DNA from: Halostella pelagica
GTDB lineage: Archaea > Halobacteriota > Halobacteria > Halobacteriales > Natronoarchaeaceae
DNA length: 64,000 nt
Reading direction: 5' to 3'
Assembly (NCBI GenBank): GCA_005954745.1
Contig: CP040678.1
Coordinates: 992,001 to 1,056,000 of the forward strand
In this document: positions 8,200-15,711 of the stretch, one piece after another
Position numbering within the stretch: the stretch's first letter is position 1
Layout: every line of letters starts with the position of its first letter
Notes under the pieces: model-generated
Told to the model about the DNA's origin: nothing
Seen by the model: only the letters and a program-made list of their open reading frames with translations
The model's database searches: none
Position numbers and translations under genes: made by a program

Positions 8200-8563
8200 T
8201 ACCGACACTCCGGCAGAGTGACTGAAGTATGCCGACTCTTCCTCCAGTCGTTCGACCAGACCTTCCCGGAACATCTCCCTGGTTCCGTCCGGACCTGTGA
8301 CCGTCAAAACCCTCTCTTCGTACGGGAGCGATACGGTGATCGCGTAGTCAGCGAACGAACAGCAACGCAGTCTCGTCCGCCGTGAACTGAGCGACTGCTC
8401 GGAGCGCCTCGTCGGCTCCTTCGAACCGGATCTCTCCGCCGTCCGTCCGCACTTCGGACCTGAGGTAATGGCCGATGAGACGTGTCCGAACCTCCTCTGA
8501 TCGCTCCGGTTTCGTCCTCCGTTAGCGTACATCTGATCTCTCGTCCCGCGTCGCTCTGTTCCA
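8200..8563 (-). pseudogene. Frameshifted small gene with CCSFADY motif
   Basis: Coding character moves across all three minus-strand frames. From ATG 8563 the frame reads MEQSDAGREIR...TEDETG; it then continues one frame over as ERSEEVRTRLIGHYL...FEGADEALRAVAQF, and again in the third as CCSFADYAITVSLPYEER, LTVTGPDGTREMF and LVERLEEE, fading out near 8210. Joined, these give a ~110-residue protein of a type I know only by its 'CC-P/S-F' metal-ligand-like motif, often found beside metalloid or mercury genes. Two indels are needed. Either the gene is decayed or the assembly has errors here. Confidence 0.55.
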
Positions 8564-8594
8564 TGCTACGGCTATACTTTGAACACTGAACTAT

Positions 8595-8607
8595 TTATAC
8601 TGTCAAG
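8595..8607 (+). promoter_or_regulatory. Promoter/operator motif TTATACTGTCAAG of second HxlR gene
   Basis: TTATACTGTCAAG, followed two bases later by CGAA, lies ~37 nt upstream of the HxlR gene at 8644 and includes its TATA box. The same 13-mer with the same CGAA spacing recurs at 10095-10107 in front of the MerB-like gene, read in the other direction. A shared regulator-binding site is the simplest explanation. Confidence 0.6.
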
Positions 8608-8643
8608 GACGAATCATAGTACGAAGTGTGGTGAACGAAAGCT

Positions 8644-9006
8644 ATGTCTGATACTCCTGACTCAGCGGTCGACGGGGCCGGTTCATCGAATACTGACGTA
8701 GACTGCTTCTGTCCACTGGGCGGGGTGATGGATCTCCTGAGCCGTCGCTACGCGATGCAACTCATCTGCGTGGTCGGCGCTATCGGCCCGGCACGATACG
8801 GAGAGATCGAGGAGACGTTCGACGGGGTGAGTAGTTCGACGCTCTCGACGAGGCTCGACGACCTAGTCGAGGCCGAGATCCTCGCTCGCGAACAGTACGC
8901 GGAGATCCCGCCACGAGTCGAATACGAACTCACGGACACCGGTGAAGAACTGTGTCAGCACCTAGATCCCCTTCTCAAGTGGGCAGAAAAAGCACAGGAG
9001 GGATGA
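8644..9006 (+). CDS. HxlR-family winged-helix regulator (second copy)
   Basis: A 120-aa regulator with the HxlR pattern 'GGVMDLLSRRYAMQLICVVG', 'ARYGEIEETFDGVSSSTLSTRLDDLVEAEIL' and 'RVEYELTDTGEELCQHLDPLLKWAE'. The N-terminal DCFCP and a later cysteine could serve as metal or thiol sensors (inference). It is convergent with the DoxX/MerB-like pair at 9043-10067 and shares a promoter motif with that operon, so it probably regulates both. Confidence 0.85.
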   Translation: MSDTPDSAVDGAGSSNTDVDCFCPLGGVMDLLSRRYAMQLICVVGAIGPARYGEIEETFDGVSSSTLSTRLDDLVEAEILAREQYAEIPPRVEYELTDTGEELCQHLDPLLKWAEKAQEG

Positions 9007-9042
9007 TTTACGGGTCAGTTTGTGAGGGCTGACTTCCCGGAT

Positions 9043-9411
9043 CTACACCGGGGACAGAGGGCGAGTCGCAAGTAGGGCCGCCGATAGAAGGAACACGGCC
9101 GCGGGAACGGCGGTCTTCGACGGTGGGTCGTCCATTCGAATGTGAGTAATCACTGCACCGGCCGTGACTCCACTCAGCAAAAGCGCCCCGACCGCCGTTA
9201 GTTCAGGCGTCCAGACGAGTCCCGCGATCAGTCCGATCCCGGCACCGATCTCCGTTAGGCCGGTGCCGATTCGGAACCACTGCGGATATCCGTATCGGCG
9301 GAACTCGTCGACCTGTTCCTCCTGATGGGTGACTTTCGCACCGCCCGCTACTAGTCCGACGAGTCCGAGCACGGTTTGCGTGACGAGCGCTGCGACGCCC
9401 GCGACGCTCAT
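9043..9411 (-). CDS. DoxX-family membrane protein
   Basis: A 122-aa four-helix membrane protein: 'LVGLVAGGAKVTHQEEQVDEFRRYGYPQWFRIGTGLTEIGAGIGLI' is a DoxX-like signature. It overlaps the MerB-like gene by 4 nt (ATGA) and is its downstream operon partner. Its role is unknown; co-occurrence with an organometal lyase suggests membrane support of detoxification. Confidence 0.8.
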   Translation of the reverse strand: MSVAGVAALVTQTVLGLVGLVAGGAKVTHQEEQVDEFRRYGYPQWFRIGTGLTEIGAGIGLIAGLVWTPELTAVGALLLSGVTAGAVITHIRMDDPPSKTAVPAAVFLLSAALLATRPLSPV

Positions 9412-10067
9412 CCCGCGACCTCAGAGGGCGCGCTCGCCGTCAGGGCAGCGGCGATAGGAACTCCGGACTTGAGGGGGATGGCAACGGTCGTCGCAGCCAC
9501 GTCCTCCGCCCAGTTTTCGTAGTCCTCTCGGGTGTGGAACGCCTTTACGTACGGGCAGATTGCCCCGTAAACTTCGTCCGTAGTGGGGATATCGCCGGCA
9601 GGGATATCTCGGTCCGTGGCCACGCCGAAGGACATGACGGCATCCGACGGAGTGACATCGATATCGCTCTCGGGCGACGCCCGCATCTCGATCGGCTCGT
9701 TCGTGGGCGTTTCCGTTCGGATCTCGACCGGTTCGTCGACGAGATGTGCGAGGGCGATTCCGTCGTAGAAGCACCTGAAGTAGTACGTCTCGTCGGCGGT
9801 TTCAGCGGAGTGTGGCGTTTCCCCGTCGACGTGGCAGAGTTCGTCGACGGCGATCCCGTCCCCTTCGGTCACGGTACGGATCGCCGAAATCATATCGTCG
9901 AACGCCTCGATCGACTCACCGAAGAACCGACTCATGTTTCCTGCAACGTCTACCGGTAGCTGTGCGGTCTTTACTGGCCGCTCTTCGACCCAACCGTTCG
10001 AGTTCGGGGTTTGATCAGTCGCCGTATCAACCGTCACATCGGCGCAGTTGCAGTCTTGGTCAGACAT
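9408..10067 (-). CDS. merB-like: MerB-like alkylmercury lyase family protein
   Basis: A 219-aa protein resembling organomercurial lyase, which breaks carbon-mercury bonds. The catalytic C-x-x-D pair is visible in 'RCFYDGIAL', followed by 'VEIRTETPTNEPIEM' and 'VTPSDAVMSFG' strands; 'ICPYVKAFHTREDYENWAED' carries the second catalytic cysteine and the conserved Trp. The N-terminus adds a CNC motif. Start at ATG 10067 (a TTG lies at 10073), ~28 nt after a minus-strand TATA inside the shared motif at 10095-10107. Substrate preference (mercury or another organometal) cannot be decided; no merA is in the window. Confidence 0.75.
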   Translation of the reverse strand: MSDQDCNCADVTVDTATDQTPNSNGWVEERPVKTAQLPVDVAGNMSRFFGESIEAFDDMISAIRTVTEGDGIAVDELCHVDGETPHSAETADETYYFRCFYDGIALAHLVDEPVEIRTETPTNEPIEMRASPESDIDVTPSDAVMSFGVATDRDIPAGDIPTTDEVYGAICPYVKAFHTREDYENWAEDVAATTVAIPLKSGVPIAAALTASAPSEVAG

Positions 10068-10094
10068 ACACAACTACATTGATTCTCGAAGTAG

Positions 10095-10107
10095 TTATAC
10101 TGTCAAG
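10095..10107 (-). promoter_or_regulatory. Promoter/operator motif of MerB-like operon
   Basis: This is the second copy of TTATACTGTCAAG (plus-strand orientation), here upstream of the minus-strand MerB-like gene. Read on the minus strand it gives CTTGACAGTATAA, placing the TATA ~28 nt before the ATG at 10067. It matches the site in front of the HxlR gene at 8595-8607. Confidence 0.6.
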
Positions 10108-10167
10108 TCCGAAGTAATGAACTAACTTCGAGCGGTCGAACTCACGGGCAAACTGCGAACCGAACGG

Positions 10168-10542
10168 CTAGAACTCGTCAGGCGTGCAGATACGCTCTAT
10201 CGCCGACTGGAGTTCTGTGGGGCGTTGCGATCCGATGAACCAGCGTTCCCCGTTCGTCCGTTCCACTTCAACCCCCTGTCCTCCTCGAAGTCGATACACC
10301 GTGTTCCCGTTCGGTGTGCGCCGTACGCCCCAGTGCCATCCGCCGTACGCCGTCCCTGCGTATGAAGTGGCGTTCACGCCCCGAATCTGCGCTGCCGGGA
10401 TCCGACGAAACGAGCGCTGGACCGGATGCAGACGGACGTTCACCCCGTCTTCCCGGACTTCGGTGACAAGCCTCAGGAGCCAGAACCGTTCAGTGGTCTC
10501 TCGGAATATCGTCTCGTCGTCAGTGTTCTCGGCGGAACTCAT
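10168..10542 (-). CDS. DUF6141-like protein lacking the membrane hairpin
   Basis: A 124-aa protein. 'IFRETTERF', 'LVTEVREDGVNVRLHPVQRSFRRIP', 'YGGWHWGVRR' and 'GVEVERTNGERWFIGSQRPTEL' match the soluble PH-like part of haloarchaeal DUF6141 proteins. Those normally carry two membrane helices between the first motif and LVTEVR; here the two are joined with only a few residues, still in frame. Start at 10542 (MSSAENTDD) is chosen because the next 36 upstream codons do not resemble the family. Function unknown. Confidence 0.65.
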   Translation of the reverse strand: MSSAENTDDETIFRETTERFWLLRLVTEVREDGVNVRLHPVQRSFRRIPAAQIRGVNATSYAGTAYGGWHWGVRRTPNGNTVYRLRGGQGVEVERTNGERWFIGSQRPTELQSAIERICTPDEF

Positions 10543-10859
10543 CGCTTCTGCTATTTGCCGTCGGTCGTGTTCAAACGCCGGATCTATTGCGACAAACGCG
10601 TAAGTCTCTCTGAATTCCCTCCGACTTACAGTAGCTGTGTGAACTCGCATTCAATCAGCGTTTGATCGCAGAGGCGTCTTCGAAGCCGCAGACTGCGGAG
10701 CGGGGCGCTGAGTAACGGGACGCACGAGCACGGCCTGAACGACGACTGCCCGGACTGTGACAACCTGCGGTCGATAGATTTCGCTAACGGCACGTATGGG
10801 AGACAGAAAGCACTCCTTCCGGGTGCGAAATCCCTGCAGAGAACCGCCGTTCGGCAGCC

Positions 10860-11276
10860 TCAACGATGATCTGTTTCGGTCGGAGGCCGGGTGTACCAGA
10901 GTGCCCAGAGGATCAACACGCCCTGGAGTGGGAGTCGACCCCAGCGAACGATGTCTGAGGGGTCGCCGCCGCCCGGCATCCCCTCGATGACGACTCCGTG
11001 AGTCGCCATGTAGACGTTTGCCGGAAAGACCGCAACGAGTAACGCGACTGTCGCCCACGCTGCATGCTGTCGAGTTCGGGGAAGCAATAGCCCAACCCCG
11101 ACGGCTATTTCGGCGATACCGGACAGATAGACGAGCGCAAGCGCTGCCGGGAAGAACGGTGGGATAATCTGGACGTACAACTCCGGCACGACGAAATGCA
11201 AAACTCCCGCGACGACGTACGCCGAGCCCATCAGATACAGTAACGGGCGCTTGAAACGGTGCAGAACCTCGTTCAT
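10860..11276 (-). CDS. DoxX-family membrane protein
   Basis: A 138-aa protein with four hydrophobic segments. The pattern 'LMGSAYVVAGVLHFVVPELYVQIIPP' and 'YLSGIAEIAVGVGLLLPRTRQHAAW' is a DoxX-type signature. The start at 11276 lies ~30 nt after a minus-strand TATA (CTATTTCAT), so the 38-residue upstream extension to 11390 is unlikely. It is the third DoxX-type protein within 5 kb. Confidence 0.82.
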   Translation of the reverse strand: MNEVLHRFKRPLLYLMGSAYVVAGVLHFVVPELYVQIIPPFFPAALALVYLSGIAEIAVGVGLLLPRTRQHAAWATVALLVAVFPANVYMATHGVVIEGMPGGGDPSDIVRWGRLPLQGVLILWALWYTRPPTETDHR

Positions 11277-11416
11277 CGTCGGTTGATACTTCTCAAAGCG
11301 ATGAAATAGTTTCGCTCTTCGACGAGCTGCCCGCCCGATGACCGCCCTGGAAGTGTTCTCCTTCGAGACGCTTACTTTGTCACAAGGCATATTTTCCCTC
11401 TTTTTTTATCTGTAGT

Positions 11417-11617
11417 ATGGTTCGAGAACAGTCGTTAGTGGCTATTGCCCTCCTCCTGTCGGCTGTAGCCGTATCCAGCGTCCAGAGTGACCTCATCGTC
11501 TCGGTGGCTCGGACCGGTCCACAGGCGGTTCAGACTGTACAGGCGGCGGCCGGTCTCGGGTTCATTCTCATCTCGATTGTCGGTGCAGTATACATCTACT
11601 ACTACGTCGACTCGTAA
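11417..11617 (+). CDS. Small two-helix membrane protein
   Basis: A 66-aa protein with hydrophobic helices at about residues 5-25 and 42-62 and little else. It is divergent from the DoxX gene. Coding is supported by strong GC bias at third positions and absence of a competing frame. Function unknown. Confidence 0.6.
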   Translation: MVREQSLVAIALLLSAVAVSSVQSDLIVSVARTGPQAVQTVQAAAGLGFILISIVGAVYIYYYVDS

Positions 11618-12167
11618 ACGCCCCTTCCGCTACTGGCGAACGAATAGCTAGACGCCCGCTCAGTACTTCGGTTCCGCACCAGTTATTTCGTAGATAGCGG
11701 CGAGCATATCGTCCTATTGCTTGTCCAACTATTTCTTCGCTACTCCTTGATTAGCAAGAGGGCGAAAGGCCCAATTCTTGATTGACAAGAATCTTGGTCA
11801 GCCAATACAAGATTGTGGGATGTCGCCCTCGGCGAACGATTCATAGATTCCTCCCGGTTTCCAGATCTTCCGTAGTTGTCGTGGTTGGCACTACTCCTTA
11901 CGTACTGTCAAAGGAATATCCGAGGTGATATATCGAGAGCCGTGCCACCTCGGTTAAGAGACTAACATCATCTCACTGCTTGCCGAATAATACCCTGTAT
12001 TCAACACAGCCCTTCTGACAGGCGCAATAAATTACTGTTTTTGGATGTTTGGATATTATTATCCAAGAAGGGCTCTGCTGGCAGAGTGACGCACTGCAGT
12101 GATCCCTCTCGATTGTCCAATGTCTGTTCGCCGAACACTTTTATCATCGTGATGTGGATACCGAATA
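11618..12167. other. Gene-free interval with hairpins and possible gene remnant
   Basis: No intact gene. Three inverted repeats are visible: TTCTTG-attga-CAAGAA near 11775-11791, CTCTGC-tg-GCAGAG (12073-12086) and the palindrome CACTGCAGTG (12092-12101). On the minus strand about 11640-11730 a frame broken by stops reads LDKQ.DDMLAAIYEITGAE, which looks like the tail of a decayed gene. The final part holds the promoter of the channel protein. Confidence 0.35.
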
Positions 12168-14288
12168 ATGACTCAACGCACCCTTGACGAAAGCAGGACT
12201 ATCCTCGAACTGTCCCCGGAAGAGCGCGAGCAGCGCGACGTGACCGCTGCCGAGGTGCGCGACGCCTTCCTTGAGATCATCGAGGGAGGTGACCAGCAGG
12301 CCAAGGTGTTCGAAGGCTGTACGTTTCCGGAACTCGTTCTCGATTATCAGGAAATCGAGAGTGCAACCAAGCGCCCCGTCGTGTTCCGAGACTGTGCGTT
12401 CCCGGGCGGTATTCGCGCAGCCCACGCTGACTTCCGGGTGCCGATTCACTTCGAGGACTGCACCGTCACCGGGTTCGAACTCGAGCGGGCTCGATTCGAG
12501 TACGACCTTGCGATCCACGCGACCGAGATACGCGGCGAGGTCAATGGATTCGAAGCGCGGTTCGACCGCGACATGGACTGCACCGGGGTGACGTTTGCGG
12601 CACCGGTTTCGATGGATGAGGCGACTTTCTCCGACGACACGAGCTTCGACGACGCGACGTTTGAGCAGACAGCGTCGTTCCGAGCCGCGACGTTCGCAGG
12701 GATCTCTAACGAACTGAACGACAACGCCAGTTTCGAACGGGCCTCGTTCGAGGCGACAGCGAACTTCCAGCAGGCTACCTTCGGATTCACCAGCTTTGCG
12801 GGAGTGGCCTTCGGTGGCCTTGTGAGTTTCGAGGAGGCGCAGTTCGACGGCAACGCGACGTTCGCGGACAGCACCTTCACCGGCGAGGTGGACTTCGACG
12901 AGGTGCGGTTCGTCGAGGATGTCTCGTTCTCCGACTGTGTCTTCGAACAGAACGCAGTCTTTCGGGGGACCATGTTCGAAGGCGGTGCCCGCACTCTCAA
13001 GGACGATGCCCGATTCGCGGACGCGACCTTCCACGAGGACGTGAACTTCCGGGCGGCGGAGTTCCGCTCCGTGAACTTCGAACGGGCGGTGTTCGGGAAG
13101 CGCGCGCTGTTCGAGGAGGTTCGATTCGACGCCGATGCCGACTTCATCGGAGCCACGTTCACCGGTGAGGCGGATTTCGACGAGGCACGCTTTGACGGCG
13201 ACGCAGACTTCTCCACGGCCAGTTTCGATCGGCAGGCGGTGTTTCGTGGGGCCACGTTCGAGGGCGAGACTCAACACCTAGAGCAAAACGCCGTCTTCGA
13301 TGAGGTCCATTTCGCCAACGACGTGGATTTCGATAATGTGACGTTCACCTCGGTGGGCTTTTGCGGGACGGAGTTCGGTGGTGTGATTGACTTCACCGGG
13401 GCCGAGTTCACCGACGAGTTTGAATTCATAGCCGAGGCAGTCGACGACGACAATTACGTTAACTTCACCGACGCCGTCCTCAAAGAGGGAGTCATCACTC
13501 AGCCGGCGGACCACTGGGTCCGGTACGACTTCACGCAGGCCAGTCTCGGAGACATTACGCTGAAGGCCGAGCGAAAAGGTGGCCATCGCGAGATACTCGA
13601 TTACTTTCGCTTCTGTAACACAGAGTTCAACGAGTTCGACGGCTACGAGTTCGATTTCTCGGCGCACACGTACTACCTCGACCGCAACGACTGGAACCTC
13701 CACGCGTTCGACGAGGCCGCTGGCTCCGACTACGAGTACGCGTTGGAGATGACTCCGGAGAACATCGAGACGACCTACCTGAAAGCCAAGAAGGCAGCCT
13801 CGGCTGGCGGCTACGTGAAGGCAGCGGGAGAGTTCCGAGTGCAGCGCCAGCGCTACGCCCGACGGAAACACATCGCTATTGTCCGGGACAAAGCGGCGGG
13901 CACTCGTGCCCGCCTATCGAACGCTAGCCGAGCGGTTGAGAACTACTTCCTCGACGTATCCTGTGGGTACGGAATGCGTCTCGGGCGTATCCTGGCGGTG
14001 TTTCTCGTCACGCCGCTAATTCCCGCAGTACTCTACGCGTTCGGCGGCCAACCGTTCCGGACGGACGCTGGCCAACTCTCGTCAATTTGGGAGGTTACAA
14101 CCCCCGCAGGCCAGGCCATCTTGTTCAAGAACCTCCACTTCAGCTACATCACGTTTCTGACAATCGGCTACGGAAACATCGGCCCGAAGGGGGCGCTCGC
14201 TCGCGTGTTTGCCGGGCTGGAGGTGTATTTGAGCGTCATCCTCGGTGGACTGGTGTTGTACGCCCTCATCAAACGGTCCGAACTGTAG
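12168..14288 (+). CDS. Pentapeptide-repeat protein fused to a two-helix ion channel
   Basis: A 706-aa protein. Residues ~45-440 consist of long runs of A(D/N)LXX-like pentapeptides (units such as ATFSD, ARFDG, ATFTG), expected to form a right-handed quadrilateral beta-helix. Residues ~600-706 contain two membrane helices flanking a pore loop with the potassium-channel filter TIGYGN at about 664-669, the Ion_trans_2 layout. It therefore looks like a K+ channel with a large cytoplasmic pentapeptide domain. What gates it is unknown. The gene is monocistronic. Confidence 0.85.
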   Translation: MTQRTLDESRTILELSPEEREQRDVTAAEVRDAFLEIIEGGDQQAKVFEGCTFPELVLDYQEIESATKRPVVFRDCAFPGGIRAAHADFRVPIHFEDCTVTGFELERARFEYDLAIHATEIRGEVNGFEARFDRDMDCTGVTFAAPVSMDEATFSDDTSFDDATFEQTASFRAATFAGISNELNDNASFERASFEATANFQQATFGFTSFAGVAFGGLVSFEEAQFDGNATFADSTFTGEVDFDEVRFVEDVSFSDCVFEQNAVFRGTMFEGGARTLKDDARFADATFHEDVNFRAAEFRSVNFERAVFGKRALFEEVRFDADADFIGATFTGEADFDEARFDGDADFSTASFDRQAVFRGATFEGETQHLEQNAVFDEVHFANDVDFDNVTFTSVGFCGTEFGGVIDFTGAEFTDEFEFIAEAVDDDNYVNFTDAVLKEGVITQPADHWVRYDFTQASLGDITLKAERKGGHREILDYFRFCNTEFNEFDGYEFDFSAHTYYLDRNDWNLHAFDEAAGSDYEYALEMTPENIETTYLKAKKAASAGGYVKAAGEFRVQRQRYARRKHIAIVRDKAAGTRARLSNASRAVENYFLDVSCGYGMRLGRILAVFLVTPLIPAVLYAFGGQPFRTDAGQLSSIWEVTTPAGQAILFKNLHFSYITFLTIGYGNIGPKGALARVFAGLEVYLSVILGGLVLYALIKRSEL

Positions 14289-14443
14289 CCCCGATTCCAC
14301 CACCGACGGATCACCTTGCTTGTCGTTCAGTATCTCACAGGCGAGTCTCGGTACGATTCTTCACTGTGTCGGGGCGGTGAACAACCATACTCTCTCTCGA
14401 ATCGGTATGGAGTCGAGAAGGGGGCTACAGACGTCGCGGCCGC

Positions 14444-15175
14444 TCAGAGCTGTCGGTCGATGAGGTCGGTGAGTTGTTGCTTGATATGCTCGGTGTCCGT
14501 GGTGTCGATGGTGATGCGGTGGTGACTCTCGTCGGTTCCGAACAGCGACCCGCCGCGCTTGTCCACTTCGACGACGACCTCAAGCCGCTCCCCCTGTCGG
14601 ACCGGGAACAGCTCGATTTCGTCGAGTCGACTGCTGTAGGGGCCGCTGTGTGGTTTGTATTCGAACTCCTGTGCGAACTTTCCGGGCCCGAACGACCGTG
14701 ATTTGACGTTGTCGGCGGAACTGCGACGGAATCCGAGGTTCTCCACAGCCTCCAGCAACGCCTCCATGTACGGCCCCGGCAGTACCTCCAAGTAGTCTTT
14801 GTCCTTCGGATCGACCGATAAATTGATGTCGAGACCGGTGTACACCCAGACCTGCGTTTTGCCGATGGTTGGCGGCGTCGACTCGGGGATTTGTATCGAC
14901 CCGGGGTCGATCGTGCGTTCTTCGCCAGCGTTGATAGTGAACCCGTCTGTCAGCTCCGTTTCCGTAATCTTCCCCGTCGAGTAGCTACTCCCCTCGTCGG
15001 TCTCGACCTCGTAGCGAGTCATGATGGCGAGGTCGATCTCGTCGACCTCCTGGTCGTCGGAGCCGCCCTCGATTTCTATGCGGGCCGTAATGCTATCGCC
15101 GGGCTGTACCGTCTCCGTTTCGAGTATCGTGTCGATCTCAGCTGAACCGATGCCGATGCGGTTGAGGAGTCCCAT
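14444..15175 (-). CDS. Spo0M/SpoOM-like arrestin-fold protein
   Basis: A 243-aa cytosolic protein of the sporulation-control Spo0M family: 'MGLLNRIGIGSAEIDTILETETVQPGD' then 'GKTQVWVYTGLDINLSVDPKDKDYLEV' and 'FEYKPHSGPYSSRLDEIELF' are family hallmarks. Bacterial Spo0M affects sporulation and cell physiology; in non-sporulating archaea the role is unknown. A minus-strand TATA (ATTATATATG) lies ~30 nt before the ATG at 15175. Confidence 0.9.
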   Translation of the reverse strand: MGLLNRIGIGSAEIDTILETETVQPGDSITARIEIEGGSDDQEVDEIDLAIMTRYEVETDEGSSYSTGKITETELTDGFTINAGEERTIDPGSIQIPESTPPTIGKTQVWVYTGLDINLSVDPKDKDYLEVLPGPYMEALLEAVENLGFRRSSADNVKSRSFGPGKFAQEFEYKPHSGPYSSRLDEIELFPVRQGERLEVVVEVDKRGGSLFGTDESHHRITIDTTDTEHIKQQLTDLIDRQL

Positions 15176-15487
15176 TGCAGATTACTATAATCCTCTGTCA
15201 TATATAATATTAAGGTCAGTTCCCGACACGGGAAGAGCGAACCGCCGCTACCCTCATCAACTCGGCATAGCGAGTACAAATACAGGTGTACAACGTCGAA
15301 ACAGGCCCGGGATCAGTACTTCCCGGCTGAGGGATCTCAGCGCCATCTGAGCTGCCAACGCGCTGTAGAACTCACGCTCTGTATACAATCTGGTCCTTCT
15401 GGGTCTGAAACACTCTACACCACAGATACCTCTCCAACGCACGTGATAGCTGTTCGTCAACCGCTAATTGATTTGCTCGAACGGACC

Positions 15488-15640
15488 TGATTGACTACGC
15501 GGATTTCCGCTCTCTCGTCCGTGCGACTATCGAACGAAAGCAATATCGCGGTCGTTCAATCAAAAATAGCCGAGCTGAGTGGCGATTATTACCGTGCGGT
15601 TGTATGGGCGCTGCAGGTCCCGGTTCGTCTATCGAACGAA
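15488..15640 (+). repeat. Orphan copy (A) of recombinase-associated module
   Basis: It contains CTATCGAACGAA (15527-15538) followed by GCAATATC, then, 76 bp from the ATCG to the TGGG, TGGGCGCTGCAGG (15605-15617). The same two elements at the same 76-bp spacing stand before the recombinase at 22215 and, at 86 bp, before the one at 43653. Here no recombinase follows. A second CTATCGAACGAA (15629-15640) within the 17-mer TTCGTCTATCGAACGAA (15624-15640) makes a 12-bp direct repeat around the module. The whole 15176-15711 interval is otherwise gene-free. Confidence 0.7.
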
Positions 15641-15711
15641 TCGGCCTGTCAGGCGTGAGGCCGCCGAATTCGGCCGGGTTAAAATGGCATTTCTGACAGC
15701 GCTGGAGCGGT

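Noticed and set aside
12144-13277. 377-codon minus-strand open frame opposite the pentapeptide repeats
   Set aside because: Periodic antisense of repeated codons; no independent promoter or family features.
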